From assembly GCA_020740775.1 (NCBI GenBank), contig JAHEWK010000002.1:1178001-1242000 (forward strand): a stretch of 64,000 nucleotides of DNA. Direction: 5' to 3'. This DNA comes from Ilyonectria destructans. Lineage: Eukaryota > Ascomycota > Sordariomycetes > Hypocreales > Nectriaceae. Under the pieces are notes generated by a model. It did not search any database. It had not been told where the DNA came from and saw nothing but the letters and a program-made list of their open reading frames with translations. Made by a program: the position numbers and the translations under genes. Of the stretch, positions 22,974 through 34,219 are shown piece after piece (position 1 is the stretch's first letter; every line of letters starts with the position of its first letter).

Positions 22974-25900
22974 TGGGGATCCTGGTGATGGTGGTGATGG
23001 TGGTGTGGTGCGACCAGAAAGCTTCTCATCCCACCTCTTCCCATCTTTTCCCATCTGGGACGCGGTGGACCGGGAGCGGATTGGCTGCAACGGAACGGGT
23101 CCGGGGTGAGGGCCGGGGCCGACCCGTGGTTCCCGCCCCCTCTAGACTTCACTTTTGGTTAATGTGGCTGGCTGTTGGCTTCGACGCGTTTTCGTACTAA
23201 CCATGTAAGGCAAAGCCGGACGGGTCGTTTTCTTTCCTTTGTCAGTCGCCAGGTCGCTCGCCGTAGGCTGTGCCTTGGACCAGATGGAACAAGCAGGCGA
23301 GCCGTTGACGTACGGTGATGTCAGACATAGCCCGAGGCTTTCAACTTCCGAGGCCGAGTCGGCTGGTCCGCAGCAGCATTTCGCCATGGCGACGCGCGAT
23401 GCCATCTGCCATTGACAACCAGGCTCTGACTAAAAAGCACACAACGCGACAACGGCTTAGTGCCCAATTCTGTCATGACGCAGCGCCTCATCCCAGGCCG
23501 TCCCAGGCCTAATTTGCTCAGCTCAACCAGCCGCTCGGTGCTGTGACCCTGTGGAGCGCCGGGGTCTCCAGGGGCAGACGAGGGGGGCTGGGCGATGGCT
23601 AGGGTTGGGGACCAGATCCGGTGCCAGGGTGCGAGGCGCAGGCGACGGCGAGCGAGATGGTTCATCTAGGAGGCCGTCAGGGCTTGCACCACTCTGCCAA
23701 TCGTGCCGTCCGCCTCGTCCAGCTGGTGTGGCCGACCCTGTTCTGTCCCTGGTCATCGTAGCCTTCGTACCACGTTCCCGTCCACGGCTAACCTTGCTAG
23801 ACAGGGGGAGGGGTAATTAATCAAGACGAGGAGACGCGGGACGCTGTCGCGTTTGAGGGACAAAGCTTCAGTCACAGCATAATGTGGTGAATCGATATCG
23901 ACGGAGAGCGAGAGAGCGAGTCGAGGCCGCAGCCTGCCCACGCGGGAGCTAGTGTGACGATTGTGGTCGGTGCAGGCCGAGGGGCCGTTTCGCGGGAGCA
24001 CAACGCCAACGTCGAGATTATGCGCCTTGGCTGTTCGCAGTAAAGGCTCGGGCAGCGTTTATGAAGCAGCAGCAGCAGCACAATATGTGCTATGTATGTA
24101 TGAAGGCTCAATGCCATAATTAGTAGGCCCGTATTCAGGGCTGTATCGGCACTACTGTGAGAACTGAAGGACGGGCCAAACGCCAGGCTTCTCGTCCCGA
24201 GACAAGCCCCCCACGGGTCGTAATTGGATGGTTTCGGCCGGGCCCAATCGCAAAGCATTGTTGAGGCCGCCGTCGTTTGTGTCTTCTCGTGCCGTCGCAG
24301 GATGGAAGTTGTTTGTGTACGGGAGGGGCAATGTAATAGCATAGGATGGAAGGAAGAAGAAGCAATCAAAGATGGGACGGGACAGATGGGAATGGAGAGA
24401 AGATAGGTGCGAACCTGGCTCCGGTCCCTGTCGATCATGTGAAGGGTGCCAGGACAGAGAGCCAGCGATGGCGAGCAACAGAGAGATACCGAGACGAAGG
24501 GCTCATCAGTGGAGGCGTTTCGTACCATGACCGTCGAGGAAAGGCCTGTCTGCTGGCCGAGATGGAGCTAATTAATGCCCGCCTCGTCATGGATCCATCT
24601 GCCCTGTGCTGGAGGAGGTGGTGTCCTGCCCCGGCCTCGGCCCTGGTTGAAGTACTCCTGTATGTACGGAGTATTATACGTCGAGCTCGCCTGCTTGTGC
24701 TTGCACAGGTGGTCTAGTCCCTTGCATTCCCTGCAGCCCATCCATCCCATCAGTCATCAAACCGATCGCCCGTCCCGTCGAGGCAGGCGTGTGTGTTGGC
24801 GTCTGCGGTCTGTGGGTTTCGCGCGCGTGGATGTGTGCCCCTTTGGACGTCGAAGCTTCTTCTCTACTCCTACATCCTCGCCCGCAAGCTTAACGACGCG
24901 CGCGCAAATGGTGATAACTCGACCCGGGTCCTAGAGTTATAGCTGCGCCATTAGGCTGCGAGCATGGTGGTCGTTTTGTCGCCATTGTCCCGATCGCGCC
25001 ATTACCCGTCTGCAGCTTCAGGGCGCGCATGATTGAGTCGCAAGCCCGGCCATTGTATTGCGCCAGCGTCCGAATCGACTCGCCGATCGAGGCTTGTCCA
25101 TCGAGGACGAGGGATACATACGCGCACACGCGCATACAGGCTTTCGTCACCCGACGCTTATCAGTCGCCGTTGTCGTTGGGCAGCAGCGTCCATGCGCCC
25201 ACCTATTCATCAGTCCATCCATCTATCCAGCGCAAAACCAGCGGCCACCAAAGTCGACCGGAGAAAGAGGCAGACGAGCGAGTGACTCTCAGCTCAGCCA
25301 GCCCAAGGAACTCAAGACGGTCCCTTTTGGTTCCGATCCTCGGTGGTTTCCGCTGGGGAGATAGCTCGGGAGTGGGCTTCGCTACACGCGCCTAGCCTTG
25401 CACTCGCTGTATGCAACCATTGAGCACCGCGCGGAGCAATTGGACAGCCGGCGTCCAGAATCGACAAAAAGGAATTGTGCAGTAAACGGCCTTCGTCCAG
25501 CCCGTCCGGTTGGTTGAGAGCCGGGATTCACTGGGTTCCGTTGCGGCCTGTGGTCTGAGTGCGGTCTGAGTGCGCTGGCCCGCTGACGCTCACTGGCGCT
25601 CGCCAGGCGCTGGCGGAACCAGCCTCCCCCATTTTTCCAACTTTTCCCTGCCACCAGCATTTCGACTTCACCACTGGGGACCCTACACTTCCACGATTGC
25701 CGGCAGTCCTTCCCCTTGGGTTCTGTTTTGTGCACTCTCCCCTCTCACCCTCGCGCATTCGACTGTGCGAGAATTCCAGTCAGTCCATTTTCCCCAACTT
25801 ACCAGAGTCGCGTCGAGTGTGAGTTGGTCGCTCCACCAAGACCAATTCACCAGCTTGACTTGTACCGGCCGAAACACCACAACCACACCAACGACAGCTC

Positions 25901-25974
25901 ACCCCCACACACCACTTCGCCCAACACCTAGCACCGCTGCCAACACCACCAGCGCCCGCTGGTGATCCTTCACC

Positions 25975-28233
25975 TTGTCAACCTCACCTACAAACCCTCC
26001 TCCTCCCCGCGCCGCAGTCGTGTCCGCCCCACGCCCCTTGTCCGCCCCTAACGACCGTCACGACCGCTACGAGTCCACGTCCCTCCCCCAGCAACGCCAG
26101 CAGCCCGGACCGCTGCCTCCCCAGACGCCAGATCCCGTCGAGCGACTCTCCACTCCGTCCTCGCAGACCCGAAGTCTCCGTCGAACTCCCAAGTTTGAGG
26201 CCTCCGCGAGCCCAAAGCTCCCTCAGGTTCACCTTGCGGCCGCCTCAGTCGGATTTGCGCCCAAGGCCATCCCCGCGCCTGTCGAGGAGCAGCCTGAACA
26301 CCAGCCCGAGCACCCCACTGTCTTGGGCCTAATCCCACTTCACTCGGCACATCGTCAGATACCTCGTCGTCGCCGACGCCTGTCTCAGGACCTGATCGAC
26401 GATCCCGACGAAGTGTCTTCGCAGCACCCTCAATCTCCACCTCGACCATCTTCTTCCCGACCTACGAACCGTCCCGAACCACATCCCGTGGTCCGCATCT
26501 CCAAGCACACTCATAGCGCTATCCTCTTTGCCCTCGAGGAGGCACTGCGCAACCCAAATCCCTTCACTCCGGATCTTGTCGAGGAATCAGCAAGCATGGC
26601 CGACCTCATGGCAGCTAGCGGTATCCCGCCTACATCCAATGGCAACTCCGTTCCCGCGCCCTTCCGTCCCACAGCCGCCCCAGCTCCTTCAAGCTCACCC
26701 TCTGGCATCAGGGGCCCGAGGATGATCATGCAGGAGCGCGCGGCCCGAGAGGCGAGACAGCGAGCCGAGGCTGAGAGACAGGAGCGCAACAGGGCTGAAA
26801 AGGAGGCTGGCTTACTGGAAGAAGCACGAAGACAGAACGAGCGCCGAACTGCTGCCGTTGCTGGCGGACAACACCCCGCCGTTGACTCCCGCGAGCCTAC
26901 CGAACCCCAGCGACAGACACATGTCGCTCCCGAAACCACCACAGGCCGACCCCGAGCCTCCACCACCTCACAAGTCCCTCCTCGGCGCCCATCCCGGACT
27001 GCCGCCACCACTCAGCAGCCTCAGACCTTCACTTCTACCGCACCCACGACACAACCTAATTTCGGCGGACAGACGGGCGAGCCTGCAGCTCAAGGTACTG
27101 CCGGCGGCTCAAAGCCTCGCAACTCGTTCCCCCACGCATTTGAACGATGGGAGACACTGTCCGCCCACTGGGAGGGTCTCACCAGCTACTGGATCCGCAA
27201 ACTAGAGCAGAACAAGGATGAAGTCAACCGAGATCCTCTGAATCAACAACTTGCTCGCCAGGTGACCGATCTCTCCGCCGCCGGCGCGAACCTCTTCCAT
27301 GCTGTCGTCGAGTTGCAGCGACTTCGCGCGAGCTCAGAACGCAAATTCCAGCGATGGTTCTTTGAGACGAGATCTGAGCTGGAACGTGCTCAAGAAGTCA
27401 ATGCCATGCTTGACGCCGCTCTGGATCAAGAGAGACGAGGACGAGCTGAGGCCATTCGAGAGGCAGTCGAGAATGAACGAGGAACTTCAAAGGCCCAGAA
27501 GCAGCTCTCCGAGATGCGCAAGGAGCTCTCTATATCTAAAGAGGAGGCGCGCAGAGCGTGGGAAGAGCTGGGACGGCGAGAGCAGGAGGAACGCGATAGG
27601 ACCCTTTCCCTGCAATCTGGACAGCCCACCATTGTTGGCGGTGTCCAGGTCGTTCCAATGACCCAGGGAGGCCCCAGTCGACACGCCAGCACCCGAGGAC
27701 AGGGCACTTACCAAGCCGAGTATGGTCAGGGCTACCCACCTGAGCCGACAGCATCTCCACAAGGTCCTCCTCCTTCGACAACACCTGGCGCTGGTGATGC
27801 GTATCAACGTCAGCAGTCTGCCCCTGCTCAGCAGGGCAACAGCCGTTACGCCACAGCTGGTTCGGAGGGTGGTTACAGCGAAGGTGAGTACATGATTGAC
27901 GCAAATGGCAATTTCGTGTTGGATGCCCAAGGAAACAAGATCCCCTTCGCTGCAGCACCCTCCACATATGCGGGTTCTGATACCGGGGCAGAAGACTATG
28001 AGACACCCGCCACAACAAACCCGCCTAGCGGCAAGCAGGAGTCCCCGTCGACGTCCGCCGGCGGCAGTCAATGGACTGGCGCTTATTCGGATCCCCAGGA
28101 CTACTCGGGATCCGGCTACGGCGCCCCCGGCTGGGAGACAGTCCCCCGCCATCATCACCCAACGAGGCTGAGCGACGTCATTGAAGAAGAAGACGAACGC
28201 AGCCGCACCAGCGCCGGCCACAGCCGTGTCTAG
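25975..28233 (+). CDS. Conserved fungal coiled-coil protein, start codon unresolved
   Basis: The frame is open from after TGA 25963-25965 to TAG at 28233, about 752 codons. No ATG occurs in it until codon 208 (26596). The N-terminal 200 codons still look coding: Pro/Gln-rich disorder, then SKHTHSAILFALEEAL and FTPDLVEESASMADL, which read like a conserved block. Residues ~255-285 are Arg/Glu-rich helix. The segment FPHAFERWETLSAHWEG at ~380-397 starts a folded region, and a long coiled coil spans ~430-545. The tail is Gly/Pro/Gln/Ser-rich with GEYMIDANGNFVLDAQG and an acidic end. I do not recognise a named family. The entry begins at TTG 25975, which has A at -3; a spliced upstream ATG exon or a start at 26596 are alternatives. 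Coding status is secure, the 5' end is not. Confidence 0.75.
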   Translation: MSTSPTNPPPPRAAVVSAPRPLSAPNDRHDRYESTSLPQQRQQPGPLPPQTPDPVERLSTPSSQTRSLRRTPKFEASASPKLPQVHLAAASVGFAPKAIPAPVEEQPEHQPEHPTVLGLIPLHSAHRQIPRRRRRLSQDLIDDPDEVSSQHPQSPPRPSSSRPTNRPEPHPVVRISKHTHSAILFALEEALRNPNPFTPDLVEESASMADLMAASGIPPTSNGNSVPAPFRPTAAPAPSSSPSGIRGPRMIMQERAAREARQRAEAERQERNRAEKEAGLLEEARRQNERRTAAVAGGQHPAVDSREPTEPQRQTHVAPETTTGRPRASTTSQVPPRRPSRTAATTQQPQTFTSTAPTTQPNFGGQTGEPAAQGTAGGSKPRNSFPHAFERWETLSAHWEGLTSYWIRKLEQNKDEVNRDPLNQQLARQVTDLSAAGANLFHAVVELQRLRASSERKFQRWFFETRSELERAQEVNAMLDAALDQERRGRAEAIREAVENERGTSKAQKQLSEMRKELSISKEEARRAWEELGRREQEERDRTLSLQSGQPTIVGGVQVVPMTQGGPSRHASTRGQGTYQAEYGQGYPPEPTASPQGPPPSTTPGAGDAYQRQQSAPAQQGNSRYATAGSEGGYSEGEYMIDANGNFVLDAQGNKIPFAAAPSTYAGSDTGAEDYETPATTNPPSGKQESPSTSAGGSQWTGAYSDPQDYSGSGYGAPGWETVPRHHHPTRLSDVIEEEDERSRTSAGHSRV

Positions 28234-29393
28234 GAGCCGGAATGATCTGGATTATCCTTTTTATTGATATCACGCAGATGTCCACGTACATACCCAACAA
28301 CAGCCTACCGCCTGGATCTTGCTTGGCCGTATGCCGAGTGTTGACTTCCTGGGCGAGCCTATTCCTGGACAAACCGAAAGAATTTGTTTGATACGACTTT
28401 TATCCTGTTACATTTTTGTTGATCATTTGTGCACCTCTGCATAGCATGGACATCGTTTACGGCATGATTTGCCCTCCGCATTAATGGTTTATCGGCTTTT
28501 CTACCGAGTTTCGATATGGATGTGTATACTGGCACGGAGGCAGTCCATAGACCCAGTTTGCATCTAGAAGGTCTTTTGCTTTTGGAACCTTTTTCTCACC
28601 GGTTCCGTCATGGGAACATTGCAACGATGCCGCCTCAGTTACGTCCGTTCCTGAAATACCCGGTTTTCTTACCGAAGACACATCCACGAGAGAAATATCA
28701 AAGCCCTGTCAGAACTATTTGCGACGCCCTCGTCAAGATATCCGATCGATGAAACATGGGGACGCGGCGTCTGTATTAAACATCTATCACACACCCTGGG
28801 GCTACTATGAGTCGCGGCCGACTATTTCTCGCTCTCACAGACGCTGGAAGACAAAGGATGGCTGCTGGTCGCCTTTGAGACTGAGCTTGGAGACGACGCC
28901 CAGATGGCGCCTTGCTTAGGCATCTCCGGTGAAGGAGTTAGGGGGACGATGGAGTACGTGGCTTGGCGTGGAGTGGAAGAATGGAGTTTGGTTGTATTAT
29001 ATTGTGTAGCATACGGAGTATGCCTTTGCCCTTAATATACTAAATGGCAATAGTTTCGAGCTTAAAACACCAAATGTACAATGCGTCCGTACTTCGTAGT
29101 TTGACGAACAACAAAGGACCGGTTGGACGTGAGGTTATTTTGGTCCCGCGCCTTTCATTTCTTTGTTGTTCGGAATCGCCAAACCTCGTGGTCGCTAAAT
29201 AGAGGAAGCACAGGTAGAGCATGATCTCAATATGGTCGCCAAGAGTTTTCCTTTTTCCGCGTTCGGAACTGAGCAGCGAGTGCAATGAAGCTCATACGAA
29301 TAGACTACCTAGGTACCCCGAGACGGCGCCCGTTGTGAGTGCCCGCGGCCCTATTGGCTCCCCACACCCTGCATGTTGCTTCCTAAGAACATT

Positions 29394-29475
29394 CGCCAAG
29401 CATTCAACCAACATTCATCAAGCATTCAAACAACAATCACCAAGCGTTCAAACAACAATCATCAAGCATGCAAGG
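29394..29475. repeat. 22-bp tandem repeat, about 3.7 copies
   Basis: Units at 29394-29415, 29416-29437 and 29438-29459, plus a partial unit from 29460. The consensus is CAYCAAGCATTCAAACAACAAT (Y = C/T). It lies 190-270 bp before the ATG of the FTA2-like gene, in its promoter or leader. Confidence 0.9.
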
Positions 29476-29517
29476 AGCATGTATGTGGGCATACATCATG
29501 CTTGCTCCTTGCATGCT
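29465..29517. repeat. Perfect 15-bp inverted repeat with 23-nt loop
   Basis: AGCATGCAAGGAGCA at 29465-29479 pairs perfectly with TGCTCCTTGCATGCT at 29503-29517. The loop itself contains a short GTATG/CATAC pairing. It can form a hairpin in RNA or a cruciform in DNA, and it overlaps the end of the 22-bp array. Confidence 0.9.
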
Positions 29518-29663
29518 GTCAACATTCATCAAAGAATCACCCTCCATCTCACACTCATGGGCCTCGACACTTCCGAAGTCTTTGTTCCTTTAAAATGGAG
29601 CGGCCACGCTCCTGCTCCCTTTTCCTCTCGTCCTTCTTTCCAATCAATTACCTCGGCTTCAAA

Positions 29664-30957
29664 ATGTATCCAGATTGGCCAGAGTCTGCCGATGACTTGG
29701 TGCCACTCCCCCTTTGCGATGGGCCCAAGTTGAAGCCATTCGATTTTCAGGGCCCACAGCAAATCGAATTCCTCGAGTTCCTCGGAGACGGCACGCATTC
29801 ATATGTCTTCAAGGTTAAAATTCTAGGAGAGGTCTATGCATTGAAACTTGTAAGCGGAATTGAACACATGAATGGGTAAACGCTCTGAACTAACTTGGGT
29901 GTAGTTCAGATTTCTCTACGGGGATGATTGGATGTCTCCTCACGAAGGCCAGCGAGAAAACCTTGAGGCGATGTCAGCTCTCTGCCAGTACTCCGAGCCG
30001 TTTAATTCCGAATGCCGTGCCTTTGGTCGCCTTCAAGAAGTAGACGAAGACTTGGCAATCAAGTGCTTCGGCTACTTGCTCCTCGACGATGAGCACGAGC
30101 GTGCCGTGACACAGTTTTGGAAGGCGAGCAACCGCCACGATATTGAGTTCAACGGGAGCATTTGGTATGATGGCGAACCGGAACTGCGCTCGCTTTTTCG
30201 GGGGAAGAGCGGCAGGCCCGCACCCATCCGCGGCATAGTGAAGGAGTTCGGTCAATGCACCGAGGTTTTGCGAGCGAAGCATGCGCGCAAGATACTGCGA
30301 GATACCATTCGGCTTCAGCAGCTCGGAATCTTTTGTCTCGATATGGGGATGCAACAGATGGTAAACGACAAGTGGGCTGACTTGAGCCAAGCTTTCACGG
30401 TTCCCCATATTCTCACGAACCCAGAGCTGAACCCACGCCTTACACCCGAGATGGTAGCCGACATGGAGCTTGAGGCTTTTGCCCTATGTAAACACGACTA
30501 CTTGGACTTCGACGACATGATTCGAACCTGGAATTGTGACGCCAAGAATCGGAAAAACCAACTCTCCATCCGCGCATTACCTTACAGGTTTAACTACAGA
30601 GAGACCCACGATTTGAGAAGCCTACCATCTCGAGGGCGTGTTTGCTCGTACGTTGACCCAAGACTACACGACTGGAAGGCTTCTGCTGCTCGTGGGGAGA
30701 ATCGCGCTATGGGGGAAGTGGGTGGGCGAAGATCTGGTCGAAAGGCAAAGGGGAGCAACTGCGGAAAACCCACAGGAGTGATTCGGAAGACCCGCCGATG
30801 GGTCGACGACCACCCACCCAGGTGGTACTTTGTTGGTGATTGCAAGAAAGCTACACACAAAACAAGCTCACTAGGTTTTGGCACCGCTCTCACGTGGGAA
30901 TTCAAGGACGGTCTCATATTTCCACGGAGGAGGTGGGAACCGGAGTACAGTAGCTAG
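29664..30957 (+). CDS. FTA2-type kinase-like protein (Sim4 complex FTA2 domain family)
   Basis: Predicted 412 aa from exons 29664-29849 and 29905-30957. The 55-bp intron has GTAAGC/GTAG borders with a CTAAC branch point. The N-terminus carries the family signature: PFDFQGPQQIEFLEFLGDG, then SYVFKVKILGEVYALKLF across the exon junction. This resembles the kinase N-lobe with a loop (LGDGTHSYVFKV) and a beta3 lysine (ALKLF). A middle region with GIVKEFGQCTEVL and a DIG-like segment (FCLDMGMQQMVN) follows. The C-terminus (~300-412) is basic and poorly structured. In fission yeast Fta2 is a kinetochore subunit, but filamentous fungi carry many FTA2-domain paralogs of unknown role, so a kinetochore role should not be assumed. 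Confidence 0.85.
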
Positions 30958-33900
30958 CTGTTAGTGTGTGTGTGCAATGATACTTAGAGGAGTGAGACCG
31001 GAGCTTGGAGACACGAGGGATTCCGCTACCTCAATGCCGGTTTGCTGTATGGTCGGGCGTCGGGGCGGCGCCGGCGATTGCTGGGTCGGCCCCATATCCC
31101 CGGGTATCCGTTGCCTCTACGGTGACTAGGGTTTAACATCTCCAACGTAAGCAGCTGCAAGACTGTCGATAAAACATATAGCAACGGCATGCTCACATGG
31201 AACAGCCGTCAGGTACGAAGTGGATACCGACCACGCCCACTTCTATAGGCTTCTTACAGTGTCTGAGACATGCAAACATCCAGTAGTAGTCAGGGCTCGC
31301 AGCCAACTAACCTGCTGCAGCCAAGTCCTTTGATGAGAAGGTGTCAGCAGTCATGGGAGCCAAATGTCATACATGCTTTATAATCCATTCGCCTTGCTCC
31401 CAGGTCCCCTTACCTACGCCTAGGCTTGGCTAGGGTGACGGCTGCGTTGGGATCGGCAGCTTGTACGGTAGTCGCTTTGCCGCAATCCACGGGTGGTTCG
31501 GCGTCTGCGTCTTTGCCCAATCCGACAACCCGCCGACCGGGTCCTCACCAGATCGTTGGGTAGACTAGATAACCTTACTCGGACGCGTCCCTTGCATTGA
31601 CGAGAAGATTGGCTTTAGCGTAACCATGAGTATGTGTTAACAGTGATATCTGACGATACCTAAACTCTGCACAGGAGCATTCCGCTTTGCAGTTTGACCG
31701 GATGTGAGCTCGTCCCAGAAAGAAGGCACTCACCTACCCAGCCACCACGCGCATAGCTCTGTAGCCGAAAAGACAAGAATCCCTGAAACTCGTGCATAGT
31801 TTTATCAAGCCGAAAGCTCGATTAAGTATTCCTATATCCTGGGGGGGCCGGATCAAGGGCGCGTCGCTGGGTGCCCTGTTCATCTCCAAAACGGACAAAT
31901 GGGTATCCGACTCGATTCGTCAAAGCTACGGTCTGGCTTAAGCTCACCTCTGACTTCGTGATCCAGGGCTTCTAGAAAGCACATGCCTTGTCATGCCTAC
32001 GCGAGATTGATGGCATGGTGCTACTCACCATGGGTGATGGTTAATTGAGGGCTCCTTCACGGAAAAGGAGACCTTCGGGACGAGCTGCAAACATATCTAC
32101 GCCTTGGAGAAACTGGATCATATCTTACGAATGAAAGCCATGTGTCGTGAGACTTGCTAGAGATAGTAGGTTGTTCCCCGCGATGAGTACAACAAACACA
32201 TGAGCTCCCGAGCTGGAGGCGCAAATCGTACAACCCAATCGACACTGGCGACCCGAATGCAAGGGTCAGAGAGTCTCAACACGGATTAACTCCACATTGA
32301 AATGTTTGATCTAACTGGTAAATTCGGGTGTAATGTCTTATTTGATGGGGATTGCGGATGCCAACTTGATGAGCCTTGCTGAACCATCCTTATCCCTGAC
32401 CAGAGCGTCGGAGAGTTGAGGAGTAATTTGGCACTTTCCAGGCAATCCGGTGTACGGCTTGGCGGCTTGCTGGTGGTGGCATGAATGGAGCAATACCCTG
32501 CAAGCCTGCAGTTGGAATACCGGTATGAGAACACAGTCAGCTTGGGATTAGAGGTTTCTCCTCAAGTTATCTGGGCGTACACCAAGCATCAATGTCGGCA
32601 ACATTGAAAATGGGCATGAATTGCTATGACACGAGTGGTACATACATAACGCTGAAACGACGGAAGAAAATAAACGTCGTCATTAAAACCAGCCAGGCAT
32701 CGCTGTTACAGCTTCTGACTCTCTTGCCCTATTGATGCACTACGAGAAACATATCTTGGTCTTCTTTGAGTGAGAAGATATTTCATCTAGGGTAGGTTGA
32801 TCGGGCTCCCAACCAGCCTCGTCCCACCAATCATCTTACACTATGACGGTGTGTCTGCTTGGCGATGAATCGGCAATAACAAGATGGACTGGGTAAGTTA
32901 TCTCTAGTTATTACCTCGTACATGTTTATAGACCTTTTTTATTGTATATGTCACATTCCGACTCGGTCATTGATTCCAAGGCATGACGGACTTGCCCGAA
33001 ATCTGCAAACCCAAACTTCTGTACTGTGGCATGCTGATCTATTCATCTCGTCCGATGACTTTGGAGTACTTGGGAATTAGTGCAGCCCTGATTGAGGGAT
33101 AGGGTAATGTATAAACAATCTCCCAACTTCTCCTTTACGACTATGATGGCAATGCAGAAACACGCCAAGGATGGCTGTCGCCTTTGGGTAATATCCTCTC
33201 GCGACTTTGTGTGCATGAAGTATGCGCGCGTGTTAGATATTGACAAAACAAAAGAGTTACCCATAAAGGCTGAGATAATTACACATTATGGCAATCTTAA
33301 TTTATAAATGTAGGGATATTTGTGTTATGATGGATTTGTTGTGGAGCGAAGGGGTGGCGATCCCCACGGAGTTCAAGTGGTTCGACCCAGTGTTCCAGCT
33401 GCCTGCTCCTACTCGGCGGAGTAATACCACCGGCTAATTAGTACTGTACTTGGACCTGTAACTTATTAACCCCGAGCTATTGACGGTAATGTGTTCGCGC
33501 TGCATCATCTCTGCCTTCTGCGCCACCCACTGCAGCGCAGGAGCTGATAAGAGCCAGGCTCCAAGTGTCTCTGGCATATCTGACAAGTGCATTACAGCAA
33601 CCTGTTTCCGTTTCATGGATCCTCCCTTCTTCCAGGATAAACTGGTTTTGTATTAACCTTTAGCTCCACATTCACGACTGGGATGCCGATCCGAGTTCCG
33701 GTTTTATGAGCGCCACCGCGGACGCGTAAGTCCTTCCTCCGACTATGAACCCTCGTGCGGCACATCACGTAAATCTCCCGCCATATCATTAGTCGGCTCG
33801 TATTCCGGGGGACTATGGCGGGCTACTTCGGTACCTCCTACGGGGGACCTTTGCTTTCGCTGCATCAACCAAGCGGATCTGATACGATTCTCTCGACGTT

Positions 33901-34219
33901 CGAATCGCAGCCTGGAAAGCGCTGCGTCTCAGTGATTACGATTTTCGCATAAGCGCGGCATGCCATCCCTGGGCTCTCAGACAGCTGAGCCTCAGCCACC
34001 GCCGCTAAGCCGTTTTTGAACCAATTGCAGCTTCGTCCCGACGTCTGCGACGACTGCGACCAAGCATGAAATTAATCTGCCTCTGTTTGAGCAAGTATTA
34101 GTGCGGTTGTCTGTGCCAAGGCACAAAGGCGCAAAAGAGGCACGCGAGCAGGTACTTGGCGCCCGAGTACTAGGCGGACGTCACAAACGGAGACACATGG
34201 CAGGTATCTTTACACTTCA
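30958..34219. other. Gene-poor region (3.3 kb)
   Basis: No frame here is longer than about 82 codons on either strand until ~34100, and none shows a family. Parts around 33000-33600 are A+T-richer. The GGTTCGACCC at 33379-33388 looks like a tRNA B-box but lacks pairing arms. It could be an old, mutated repeat, but I cannot identify one. Confidence 0.6.

Larger units (their letters stand above)
19128..25974. other. Long gene-poor region (6.8 kb)
   Basis: No intact gene is supported. A 10-bp minisatellite lies at 20771-20864. Two small stems lie at 22917-22931 and 22955-22973. The nonamer TACGGAGTA lies at 24665-24673. Frames near 22512-22848 are open on both strands but show no family. The last part, 25414-25974, is the ATG-free leader of the following gene and contains a GTGAGT donor-like site near 25819. 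Confidence 0.55.
28234..29663. other. Intergenic region upstream of FTA2-like gene
   Basis: About 1.4 kb. It holds the 3' UTR of the coiled-coil gene, a TACGGAGTA nonamer at 29012-29020, a 22-bp tandem array at 29394-29475, and a perfect 15-bp palindrome at 29465-29517. No other gene is supported. Frames at 29221-29733 are shadows of the array and the downstream gene. Confidence 0.6.

Noticed and set aside
33379..33388. tRNA B-box-like GGTTCGACCC
   Set aside because: Flanking bases do not pair into a T-arm and no A-box is found upstream.
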